A stretch of 64,000 nucleotides of DNA from Rhodothermales bacterium (GTDB lineage: Bacteria > Bacteroidota > Rhodothermia > Rhodothermales > Bin80): assembly GCA_028278205.1 (NCBI GenBank), contig JANQES010000063.1, positions 62,001 through 126,000 on the forward strand. The letters are read 5' to 3'. The notes beneath the pieces are model-generated. The model saw only the letters and a program-made list of their open reading frames with translations. It had not been told where the DNA came from and did no database searches. The translations under genes were made by a program, and so were the position numbers. Positions 20,324-28,900 of the stretch are shown one piece after another; the stretch's first letter is position 1, and each line of letters starts with the position of its first letter.

Positions 20324-20402
20324 ACGTAAAACGTGAAACGTAAAACGTAAGGGTGCCCTGGGAAAACGCTGAGACAGGCACCCTTACGTTTCACGTTTTA
20401 CG
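20324..20402. repeat. Inverted repeat of the ACGTGAA heptad family, copy B3
   Basis: Left arm 20324-20358 (GTAAAACGTGAAACGTAAAA type heptads, ending in GGGTGCC) and right arm 20377-20402 (GGCACCCTTACGTTTCACG) are reverse complements. It has the same architecture as B2 at 10442, again between two co-directional genes. Confidence 0.85.
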
Positions 20403-20409
20403 CATCCGC

Positions 20410-21303
20410 ATGGACAAGTACCTCGACATCTTCATCGACGGCTACACCGGCTATGCCGGCTACCTGTGGCGCGAGATCACGCAGCCGCACTGGCAGAACT
20501 ATTTTTACTGGCTCATCGGGGTGTCGTTGTTTTTCTTTTTGTTGGAAGTCTTCACGCCCTGGCGGAAGGATCAGAAAAAGTTCAGGAAGGATTTCTGGCT
20601 CGATTTCTTCTATATGTTTTTCAACTTTTTCCTGTTTTCGCTGATCATCTACAACGCCGCCTCCGAAGTGGTGGTCAACCTGTTCAACGACCTGCTGGCC
20701 TCGGTGGGCATCACCAATCTGGTGGCCATCAAGGTGGGCTCGTGGCCGGTGTGGGTGCAGCTTTTGACGTTGTTCGTCCTGCGCGATTTCATCCAGTGGA
20801 ACGTCCACCGGCTGCTGCACCGCGTGCCGTTCTTGTGGGAATTCCACAAAGTGCATCACTCGGTCGAAGAGATGGGCTTTGCGGCGCACCTGCGGTATCA
20901 CTGGATGGAAAACGTGGTCTACAACGCGCTGCAATACATCCCCCTGGCGATGATCGGCTTCGGCATCGACGATTATTTCGTCGTTTACATCGCGTCGCTG
21001 GCTATCGGGCATTTCAACCATTCGAACATCACGGTGCCGCTGGGGCCGTTGAAGTACGTCCTCAACAACCCGCAGATGCACATCTGGCATCACGCCAAAC
21101 ACCTGCCCGATGGCCATCCCTACGGCATCAACTACGGCCTGAGCCTGAGCCTGTGGGATTACCTGTTCAAGACCGCCGAGATCCCCCACGACGGGCGCGA
21201 CATCGAACTGGGCTTCCCCGGCTCGGAGCAATTCCCGAAGACGTTCATCGCGCAGAACCTGCACGGCCTGGGCCTGCCGGAGAAGCACGCGGAGACCGCC
21301 TGA
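20410..21303 (+). CDS. Sterol desaturase/fatty acid hydroxylase superfamily protein
   Basis: A 297-residue membrane-bound di-iron oxygenase. Several hydrophobic helices surround the histidine boxes HRLLH, HKVHH and HIWHHAKH that bind the two irons. The ATG at 20410 is the start; upstream codons are repeat-derived. Members hydroxylate or desaturate lipids such as sterols, fatty acids or carotenoids. The substrate is not evident. The small hypothetical gene at 21345 follows in the same direction, 41 bp away. Confidence 0.9.
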   Translation: MDKYLDIFIDGYTGYAGYLWREITQPHWQNYFYWLIGVSLFFFLLEVFTPWRKDQKKFRKDFWLDFFYMFFNFFLFSLIIYNAASEVVVNLFNDLLASVGITNLVAIKVGSWPVWVQLLTLFVLRDFIQWNVHRLLHRVPFLWEFHKVHHSVEEMGFAAHLRYHWMENVVYNALQYIPLAMIGFGIDDYFVVYIASLAIGHFNHSNITVPLGPLKYVLNNPQMHIWHHAKHLPDGHPYGINYGLSLSLWDYLFKTAEIPHDGRDIELGFPGSEQFPKTFIAQNLHGLGLPEKHAETA

Positions 21304-21330
21304 GAATGGGGAATAACAGAACTATTCATC

Positions 21331-21336
21331 AGGAGG
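21331..21336 (+). promoter_or_regulatory. Strong Shine-Dalgarno sequence
   Basis: AGGAGG ends 8 bases before the ATG at 21345 and fixes the start of that gene. It stands out because most genes in this window have no recognisable Shine-Dalgarno sequence, as is usual in Bacteroidota. Confidence 0.75.
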
Positions 21337-21344
21337 AAATCATC

Positions 21345-21632
21345 ATGGCGTTGCCGCCGACGGCGTTTAAAGATCTGCTCTATGGCAGCTACGACGAGGT
21401 GTACGAGACGCTCCGCAAGAAGCGATGCCTCTCGTGGCGAGGCCGGCGCAACCGCGAGGCGGTCCTTGAGGTGATGCAGGAATCAGCGCGGCGCCATTCC
21501 GAGTGGGTCCGAGAACATCCCCGCATGACGGGGCCGAACGCGCACGACCGGCTGGCCGACGCCCTGCTCGCCTCGCCCTACGTCAATCTGAAAGCACGCC
21601 GGTTGGCGATGAAAGACACGCGGTGGGATTGA
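21345..21632 (+). CDS. Small hypothetical protein
   Basis: A 95-residue, charged, helix-rich protein with no membrane segment or signal. It has features such as AFKDLLYGSYDEVYETLRKK and NAHDRLADALLASPYVNLKARR. I do not recognise the family. The perfect AGGAGG ribosome site, an ATG in register and codon usage like its neighbours support a real gene. It is 41 bp downstream of the sterol desaturase-family gene and probably co-transcribed. No function can be assigned. Confidence 0.65.
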   Translation: MALPPTAFKDLLYGSYDEVYETLRKKRCLSWRGRRNREAVLEVMQESARRHSEWVREHPRMTGPNAHDRLADALLASPYVNLKARRLAMKDTRWD

Positions 21633-21633
21633 T

Positions 21634-21685
21634 GTTCAAAGTTCCAGGTTCAAGGTTCAAAGTTTCTCCCAAAACAACCTGGAAC
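21634..21685. repeat. Short repeat of GTTCAAG/GTTCAAA heptads
   Basis: The segment reads as heptads (GTTCCAG, GTTCAAG, GTTCAAA). A partial complement, CAACCTGGAAC, follows at about 21675-21685. It sits between two convergent genes, like the other heptad families in the window. Confidence 0.65.
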
Positions 21686-21687
21686 AC

Positions 21688-22617
21688 TCACAAATCCACC
21701 CGTTCCATCTCCTCCGCCACCCTGAACCCATTCTCCAGAATCGTCCGCCGCGCCTCGCTGTCCGGGCGTAGCGCCGGGTTGGTGTGGTTGAGGTGGATGA
21801 AGCGCACCTTCGCCCGCTCAGAAGCCGGAAGCCCGGCGAAGCGCTCCATGCTGTGCGTGATGAACGGATGCGGGAAGCCCGACATGTCGCGCCCCGGAAT
21901 CTCGCCGTTGGCGTAGAACGACGCGTCGAGATAAGCCACGTCTACCTCCGCAATCACGTCTTCGATGCGCGTACCCTCGGCGTCCCAATCCTCCCAACTG
22001 TCGATGTCCGGGATGAAAACGACGGCGCGGTTCGGCCCATCGATCCGGAAGCCAGCGACTTCGGAGTACTCCTGCCGGTGCGGCACCAAAAACGGCATCA
22101 CCGTCAGGCGATCGTTGAGGCGGACGGGCACGCCGTTGGCCAGTTCTTGAAGCGCGATGTTGTTGTAGCGGACGAGTTGATCCCACGGGCCGTTGGTGCT
22201 CAGGTAGTCGCGCATGCGCGGCATCGCATAAACCGGCATCCCCTGCGCGCCCATCGACTCGTGGCCGGCGTACATCAGCCCGGTGTAATGGCCCATGTGC
22301 GCGTGCGTCAGGAAAATCCCGTCGAGCCCCGGCTTGTCCTCCACCGGAAAAACCACGTCGAGCCGGTGCAGTTGCTCGCGGAAGTCGGGCGTCGCCTCGA
22401 ACAACCACCGCTGCGACGTCGCCGGATCGACCAGCGCCAGCGAGACGACGAGCCGCCGCTGGGCCGGATCATCCCACGCCGGATGCGTCTTCGTCCCCGC
22501 CTGCGGCACCCCGCCGTCCTGCGCGATGCCGAGCACGACGAGGTAGGGCTCCGGCTGTTGGGCACAGGCTGCTGTGGGCAACAAGAACAGGAGCAAGAAG
22601 AGACTTCGAGTGCCCAT
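21688..22617 (-). CDS. Exported PqqB-like metallo-beta-lactamase-fold hydrolase
   Basis: A 309-residue protein with a signal peptide (MGTRSLFLLLFLLPTAACAQ). It has an MBL fold resembling coenzyme PQQ protein B: LGIAQDGGVPQAG near the N-terminus and the metal motif LTHAHMGHYTGL. Later blocks are FIPDIDSWEDW, VAYLDASFY and FIHLNHTNP. The usual HxHxDH aspartate is replaced by glycine, as I recall for this exported branch. No other pqq genes are near, so PQQ synthesis is unlikely. A periplasmic hydrolase of unknown substrate fits better. Confidence 0.82.
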   Translation of the reverse strand: MGTRSLFLLLFLLPTAACAQQPEPYLVVLGIAQDGGVPQAGTKTHPAWDDPAQRRLVVSLALVDPATSQRWLFEATPDFREQLHRLDVVFPVEDKPGLDGIFLTHAHMGHYTGLMYAGHESMGAQGMPVYAMPRMRDYLSTNGPWDQLVRYNNIALQELANGVPVRLNDRLTVMPFLVPHRQEYSEVAGFRIDGPNRAVVFIPDIDSWEDWDAEGTRIEDVIAEVDVAYLDASFYANGEIPGRDMSGFPHPFITHSMERFAGLPASERAKVRFIHLNHTNPALRPDSEARRTILENGFRVAEEMERVDL

Positions 22618-22772
22618 TTTGGATTTTAGATTTTGGATTTTGGATTGGGTGACTCCCGACCCGTTTAAATAACCGAATAAGCCGCACCTGAATCGACCGG
22701 CTCGGCTTATTCGGTTGATGAATCAGGATCGATAACTTACCAATCCAAAATCCAAAATCTAAAATCCAAAAT
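22616..22772. repeat. Long inverted repeat, GGATTTT heptad family, copy A3
   Basis: Arms 22616-22649 and 22740-22772 are reverse complements of the ATTTTGG heptad type. The loop holds a second hairpin (CCGAATAAGCCG with CGGCTTATTCGG). It separates the DUF5916 gene from the PqqB-like gene on the same strand and overlaps the first bases of the latter. Confidence 0.88.
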
Positions 22773-22776
22773 CGAA

Positions 22777-25149
22777 TCACGCTCTGAAAAGATAACTCAA
22801 CTTAATAAAGAAACCGTCTGAAGTCCGGTCGAGGCCGCGGAAGCGGAAGGTGTTGGGTTCGTCGAGGCTGCTGCCGTAGCCGAAGAAAAAGACCGTCCCC
22901 GGCGTGGGCCGGTACGAGACGAGCCAATCGACCCGGAAGTCGTTGCGCCTGAACTTCTCGGTCCGGTTGAAGGCGCCGGTGTTCGGATCGAAAATCAGAA
23001 TCGGATCGTCCGTGCGCGAGTTGTCGCGGAGTTCATCGACGAAATACGCATCGTACTGGCCGACGACGCGCAGAAAGAGCGACGGCGTCAGTTGATATTC
23101 GAGCTTGAGCCGGGGGATGCGCCGGATGCCGACGTTGCTCTTGTCGTCGAAGCGGATGTAATGCTGGTGGTCGTAGCGGAAGTTGACGCGGAGCTTTTCG
23201 GTGGGGCGCCAGTCGGTGCTCAGAAAGATGAAAAGGATGTCGGCAGGCGCCCATTCGAAGAAATTTTCATCCCGTCCATAAATCAAAAAGAGACTCCCCG
23301 AAAACCGCTGAAAACGCGGCGTCAGCAGGTTGAAGACGACGTCGAGGTTCCGGAACCGGTCGGTGCCGGTATAGGCCACCGTATCGACGACGGCGCCGGT
23401 CTCGTCGGTGCGTTCGATGAAATAATTGGTGTAGAGTTCGGGCGGATATTTGAACGACTCGATCAGAAACGAGCCGCCGACGGCCCAGCCCCCTTTAAAG
23501 CTGAACGAACTGTTGAGGTGAAGTTTGGGATCGTTCGGGATTTTACCGTCGACGAACCGCTCGTAATCCCACGTGCCGAGCAAAGAAACGCTGCCGGTCC
23601 AGCTTTCGAGGGTGCTGCCGGGTTTGCCGAAGACGGTATAGCGCGGCGTGAAGGCCACCGTGGTGATGCCGACGCGGCTGAAAAAACCGCTCTCGGCGCG
23701 GAAGTCGTCGTGGATGCCGCGCATCGAATAGTTGAAGCCGAAGCGACGGCCTTCGCGGTCTACGCGTAGATCCCAGAGCGGCGCCGAGGTCGTCTCGCCG
23801 CTGCGCCGGGTGAAGCTCGCCGCGCCCTGAAACGTCAAGGCATACTTCTTCGCCAGCACGAAGCGCCCATCGACGGCGGCCACGCGGTTGTAGTTGTCGC
23901 CGTCGATCTTATCGGTATAGGCCGCGCCGAGGGTCGATTGGCCGCCGAGGTCGCGCCGCACTCGCAACAGGTTGTAGATCCGGTGGTCGTCGCCCGTGGC
24001 CGAGGTCGAGCGGGCATCGACCGCCGAGAGCAACGCCAGGTTCGTCCCCGACACTTTGCCCGTGAGCTTGACCGCCCCCCTCGGATCGGCGATCCGGCGG
24101 GTGTAGATCAACTGGTTGGGCATGCTGAAAAGCTCGATCCCATCGAGGAAAAACGGCCTTTTTTCGGGAAAAAACAGCGATTGCCTGGGATCGAACTGGA
24201 TCTGCGCCACGTCGGCTTCGACCTGCGAAAAGTCGGGGTTGACCGTCCCGTTGAGCGTCAGGTTGTTCGTGACGCCCCAGCGGACGTTGCCGCCGAGTTC
24301 GGGATCGACCTGGCCATATTCCCACCCTTCGTCCACCGGAGCGCCGGCTACGCTGGAGGTAAACTCCGGCGTGACGTCGAGCACGAGGCCGCGCCGGAGG
24401 TCGGTCAGCCCGGTCATCGCGCCGCTCTGCGCCAGGAACGACGCCTCGGCCTGAAGCACCGGCGTCCAGGTGTTTTCGTAGCCCGAATGCTGCACCCGGC
24501 GGATGACGTTGAAACCCCAATCCTGCACGTCTTCAGACTGATAGCGCAGGCTCTTGAACGGAATCTGCACCTCTACCTCGTAGCCGTAGGCCGTCACGCG
24601 GCCTTTCGATTTGAAGACGAAGTCGGGGCTGAGGTCGATTTCGTAAGCGCCCTCGCTGCCCACCTGCATCATCCCGGCGCGGCGGGCGGCGTCGCGGAGG
24701 ATGCCGTCGGCCTGCGCGCCGAGCGGGTTGACACCGAAGACGTACGCCTGCCGCTGATCGTTGAACGTGTCGAGCAGGATCTGGATGTTGTCGTCACTCT
24801 GGATTTTATCGCGGTCGGCGAGGTTGGCGCGGACTTCGCCGTGGGCTTCGTAGGCGCGGATGCCGAAGTGGATGGCCGTGGGCGAATACCAGACGAGCAC
24901 GACGGTCGAGTCTTCGGCGGGGCGCCCGTCTACCGGCAGATATTGCGAAAAGCCGCTGACGACGACCGCCTCGGTCCACACCGGCTCGTCGAGCACCCCG
25001 TCAACCTCGACCGCCGCTTCGATGCGGGGCAGGCGCACTTCGATGGGCGAGCCGTCATCGGCCAGCAGCGTGACCGGCGCGGCGAGCAAGGCCAGCGTCA
25101 TCATCACGAACACAGTCCATCGCCCAGGAGACGAAAAAGATCTCAGCAT
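22777..25149 (-). CDS. Outer-membrane protein with CBM9-like domain and DUF5916
   Basis: A 790-residue exported protein. After a signal peptide (start at 25149, MLRSFSSPGRWTVFVMMTLALL) comes a carbohydrate-binding family 9-like domain (IEAAVEVDGVLDEPVWTEA; DNIQILLDTFNDQRQAYVFGVN). A long DUF5916 region follows (SQVEADVAQIQFDPRQSLFFPEKRPFF). The many alternating aromatic strands toward the C-terminus suggest a beta-barrel, as expected for this family. The last residue pattern (LSYLFRA) is barrel-like. The role is unknown; it is frequent in Rhodothermota. I preferred the internal ATG because it places the signal peptide first; the frame opens at 25239. Confidence 0.85.
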   Translation of the reverse strand: MLRSFSSPGRWTVFVMMTLALLAAPVTLLADDGSPIEVRLPRIEAAVEVDGVLDEPVWTEAVVVSGFSQYLPVDGRPAEDSTVVLVWYSPTAIHFGIRAYEAHGEVRANLADRDKIQSDDNIQILLDTFNDQRQAYVFGVNPLGAQADGILRDAARRAGMMQVGSEGAYEIDLSPDFVFKSKGRVTAYGYEVEVQIPFKSLRYQSEDVQDWGFNVIRRVQHSGYENTWTPVLQAEASFLAQSGAMTGLTDLRRGLVLDVTPEFTSSVAGAPVDEGWEYGQVDPELGGNVRWGVTNNLTLNGTVNPDFSQVEADVAQIQFDPRQSLFFPEKRPFFLDGIELFSMPNQLIYTRRIADPRGAVKLTGKVSGTNLALLSAVDARSTSATGDDHRIYNLLRVRRDLGGQSTLGAAYTDKIDGDNYNRVAAVDGRFVLAKKYALTFQGAASFTRRSGETTSAPLWDLRVDREGRRFGFNYSMRGIHDDFRAESGFFSRVGITTVAFTPRYTVFGKPGSTLESWTGSVSLLGTWDYERFVDGKIPNDPKLHLNSSFSFKGGWAVGGSFLIESFKYPPELYTNYFIERTDETGAVVDTVAYTGTDRFRNLDVVFNLLTPRFQRFSGSLFLIYGRDENFFEWAPADILFIFLSTDWRPTEKLRVNFRYDHQHYIRFDDKSNVGIRRIPRLKLEYQLTPSLFLRVVGQYDAYFVDELRDNSRTDDPILIFDPNTGAFNRTEKFRRNDFRVDWLVSYRPTPGTVFFFGYGSSLDEPNTFRFRGLDRTSDGFFIKLSYLFRA

Positions 25150-25251
25150 GGCAGGCAGCCTCGTGCCGGGTGAGAGGGAAGGGAGGCGAGAAAGCACGAT
25201 TGCGCTCTCCCTTACGGCCTCGCTTCTTAAAAGGTACAATTTCCAGGGATC

Positions 25252-25277
25252 TCGTGTAAAACGTGAAACGTTTTACG
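25252..25277. repeat. Short inverted repeat of the ACGTGAA family, copy B4
   Basis: GTAAAACGTGAAACGTTTTAC is a near-perfect hairpin made of the same words as B2 and B3. It lies between divergent genes, 6 bp before the ATG at 25283. Confidence 0.6.
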
Positions 25278-25282
25278 CATCC

Positions 25283-25897
25283 ATGCCCCGAAAACCTGCC
25301 ATAACCCTCATCCTCATCCTCGGCCTGATGCCGGTGGCTACGGCCTTCGGGCAGGAGAGCGCGTTGAGCCTTCAAGGCAGTTTCGGGCTGTCGGCGGCCT
25401 CCTTCGCCGAGCAGTCAGACGTCGCGGAGGGCAGCTTCGGCGTCCGGCTCGGCTTTTCGCCCCGGCTCTACCGCGTGATGGCGGCCCGGCTCGAAGCCGG
25501 CGTCGAATACCTGGGGCCTGTCTGCTTCGAGCTTGAAAACGAGTGCGCGGCGGCGCGCAGCCGATCCACCGCACCCGAAACGTTCATGCTCTCCGGCGCG
25601 GTGGCCCTGGGGATGCTCACGCCGCCGGTCTACCTCGGCACGCGGTCGGAAGGCGTGGATGTGGCCGTGGGGATTTTTGCGGGGCGCGAATGGGTCGCCG
25701 CCGGCATCGGCCAGGGCGAATGCCTCAACTGCCGCGTCGCGGGCCTCGACCTGCGAGGCGGCCTGTTTCTGGAACCGACGCTCGAACTGTGGTTCTTCTC
25801 CAACGCCGCCCTCAGCGCCTCGTATCGCCTCTACAGCGACGCTTCCGACCTGCACCGGCGCCTCACCGTGCGGTTCATCGCGCGGAGCGTCGAGTGA
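25283..25897 (+). CDS. Putative exported outer-membrane beta-barrel protein
   Basis: A 204-residue protein with a clear signal peptide (MPRKPAITLILILGLMPVATAFGQ). It then alternates strands such as GSFGVRLGFSPRLY, RLEAGVEYLG, FMLSGAVALGML and LTVRFIARS. That pattern fits a small eight-strand outer-membrane barrel. It has four cysteines (CFELENEC, GECLNC) that could form disulfides. No family name is recognised. It is divergent from the DUF5916 gene and convergent with the NTPase gene. Confidence 0.65.
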   Translation: MPRKPAITLILILGLMPVATAFGQESALSLQGSFGLSAASFAEQSDVAEGSFGVRLGFSPRLYRVMAARLEAGVEYLGPVCFELENECAAARSRSTAPETFMLSGAVALGMLTPPVYLGTRSEGVDVAVGIFAGREWVAAGIGQGECLNCRVAGLDLRGGLFLEPTLELWFFSNAALSASYRLYSDASDLHRRLTVRFIARSVE

Positions 25898-25928
25898 TGG
25901 CGTTGTGGTTGAACGCAAAGCGCCTGCT

Positions 25929-28900
25929 TCAATTCTCGTCGGTCTGGCCCGGGCTTAATTCCAGCAATTGATCGAGCTGCTCTTTCAGCGCTTCATCCTC
26001 CAGTATCGAGCGCCAGTCGTTGTCTTCCTGGGCGATTTCTGACCTCAGGGTATCCTTCAAGGCTGGATTGTATGTGAATGATGTTTCCAGATAATCAGGC
26101 ACCAGATTTAGCCGTTCTCCCCGTTTCACTATAGAGTGAGCTTGTTGGAATTTTGCATAGGCGGCTTTTACACTGTCTACCCGGATGATGCCTGTGTACG
26201 TTCTGAAAGTTGATTCGTACTCAGCTTCGGCCTTGGAGTAATTTTTCTTTGCGAAAAGAGAATCGGCTATGCGGGCATATTTGGCCGCTCTCTTTTCAGA
26301 TTCCAGCCTTTGCTCAATCAGTTCGTACGCTTCCCAGGCGCCAAGACGTACCCAGGGTTGTTTATCCGTATCTTTTAATTCCTCAAGCTCAGGCAATATT
26401 TGCTTAATTTGGGTTGAATCCTTGCGTGCCAGGGCTTGCGCGCCGGCAGTTCGGAGGACGCTCACTTTGTGCATAACATAGTGTTCAATGAGTTCATTTT
26501 TCGGCTTTGAATACAAGAGTGTTCCTACTATCCTTTTAGCTTGCGCAGCGACATTTGACCAATCCGATGGGTCTAAAAATGATTCGCTGAGTGCTTCAAT
26601 AATGTGATCATCGCGCTGACCCAGCTCACCGAGTGCCAACACGGCCATGCTACGAAGCGTGCTATTTGGATGGCTCAGTGTTTCAATGAGCAACCCGACG
26701 ACACGATCATCACTTTGATCAAGATCTACCAGCGCTTGAGCAGCTTGTACCCGAACGTTGCTATTTAAATCTGTCAGTGCTGTGATGAGCGGCTCAATGA
26801 CACGATCATCGCGCTGACCCAGCTTGCCTAGCGTTTGCACAATGGCTGCACGGACACCGCTGTTTGTATCTCCCAGCGCCTCGACGAGTGCCTCAATGAC
26901 ACGATCATCGCTTTGATCAAGATCTACCAGCGCTTGAGCAGCTTGTACCTGAACGTTGCTATTTAAATCTGTCAGTGCTGTGATGAGCGGCTCAATGACA
27001 CGATCATCGTGCTGACCCAGCTTGCCTAGCGTTTGCACAATGGCTGCACGGACACCGAAATCGCTGTTTGTATCTCCCAGCGCCTCGACGAGTGCCTCAA
27101 TGACACGATCATCACTTTGATCAAGATCTACCAGCGCATGAGCAGCTTGTACCCGAACGTTGCTATTTAAATCTGTCAGTGCTGTGATGAGCGGCTCAAT
27201 GACACGATCATCGTGCTGACCCAGCCTACCGAGTGCCCCCACTGCCCTCAGACGGACACCGCTTCGTGGATGATTCAGCAATGCTTCGCTGAGCAGTTCA
27301 ACGATGCGTTCATCGCGCTGACCAAGATTTATCAGCGCTTGCAGCCCGAAATCGCGAACGTCGCCGTACGTATCATCCAGCGCTTCAATGAGTATCTCAA
27401 TGACACGATTATCGCGTTGGCTCAGGTCTACTAATACCTCCATGATTTGTGAGAAATCTCTACTATCGCGTGCCAAAATATCAATTAAGAGACGAGCCAC
27501 TCGACTTTCGCCTGCGCCCAGACTTTCTAAAACTATCGCAACTTGGGAATGAACTACACCGTTTTGATCATTTAATACGTCGAGAAGTATTTCGATCATT
27601 GCTTTTATTCCTTGCTGACTACCCTGATCCGTACTCATCAGAGCGTATGCGTTTATAAAACGAATGCCTCTATTTGGATGCTTCACCGCCTCAACGAGAA
27701 TGCCCAAAGCTTGATCATTGCTCGGAACAAGTTTTGCCAACACAATCCCAGCCCGAAAACGAGAAGAGTTGTTTGCGTTTCTCAGTACTACGGCGAGCTT
27801 CTCAACGATACGATCATTACTCTGACTCAAGCTGATGAGCATACCATGAACAGCTTCTATACTACCGGCGGGGCCTTCTGGAGCTCCTAATTGTTCAATG
27901 AGCTTCTCAACGATGCGACCATCGCTCCGGCCAAGATCCACCAGCGCTTGAGTAGCTTGTACCTGAACTTCACGATCCGCGTCATCCAAGGCCTCAAGGA
28001 GCGGCTCGATGACCCGATCCTCGCTGTTGCCCAACTCACCCAGGGTCTGGATCACTTGTTTCCGGATCGCAGAATCCGTGTCATCCAAGGCCTCAAGGAG
28101 CAACTCAAGAACACGATCATCGCTCCAGCCAAGATCCACCAGCGCTTGAGTAGCTTGTACCTGAACTTCACGATTCGCGTCATCCAAGGCCTCAAGGAGC
28201 GGCTCGATGACCCGATCCTCGCTGTTGCCCAACTCACCCAGGGTCCGGATCACTTGTTTCCGGATCGCAGAATCCTCATCATTCAAGGCCTTGAGGAGCA
28301 ACTCAAGAACACGATCATCGCTACTGCCCAACCCGACAAGCTCATTTATGACTTCAGTCCTGGCGCGGCCCTGTGATTCTTTCAATGAACGTTTATATGC
28401 TTCCATCGAAGCATCGAGGTGACCAATCTTGTAAAGAAACTTCCCCGCTTTCGAAGGATCTATTTTGTTGCCCAGCGAATCCCACTGGCTTCTTTTCCAA
28501 AAACCGAGTTTGAACCCTTTCCTAAAAGCACTCCGGGCAGCCTGGTTACGCGCATCAGATCTCGTTAATCCCGTAGTAATACCATCACCTAAAGGATCGA
28601 ACCCACGAAATACAGCGATCTCTTCCTGTTCATTTGTGTCGACAAAGCCCGCGTAAAACGTATTGTACTGATAGGTAAAGTAGATGAACAGAGCCATGAA
28701 GAGCACCACGCCGGGTGTGATACCATACAACAGCCTCCTCCTCGCTAATCGCTTCTCGCGGGCCTCAAGCCAATCCGTGACTTCCTTGACCAGATAATCA
28801 TGTTTGAATTCGTACCAATGAGCGCCTTGCCGAACTTCGTGGCGCAAGATTTTGAGCTCCGCCAGTTCCGTCAACAACTCATTCAACCGTGCCGGATTGG

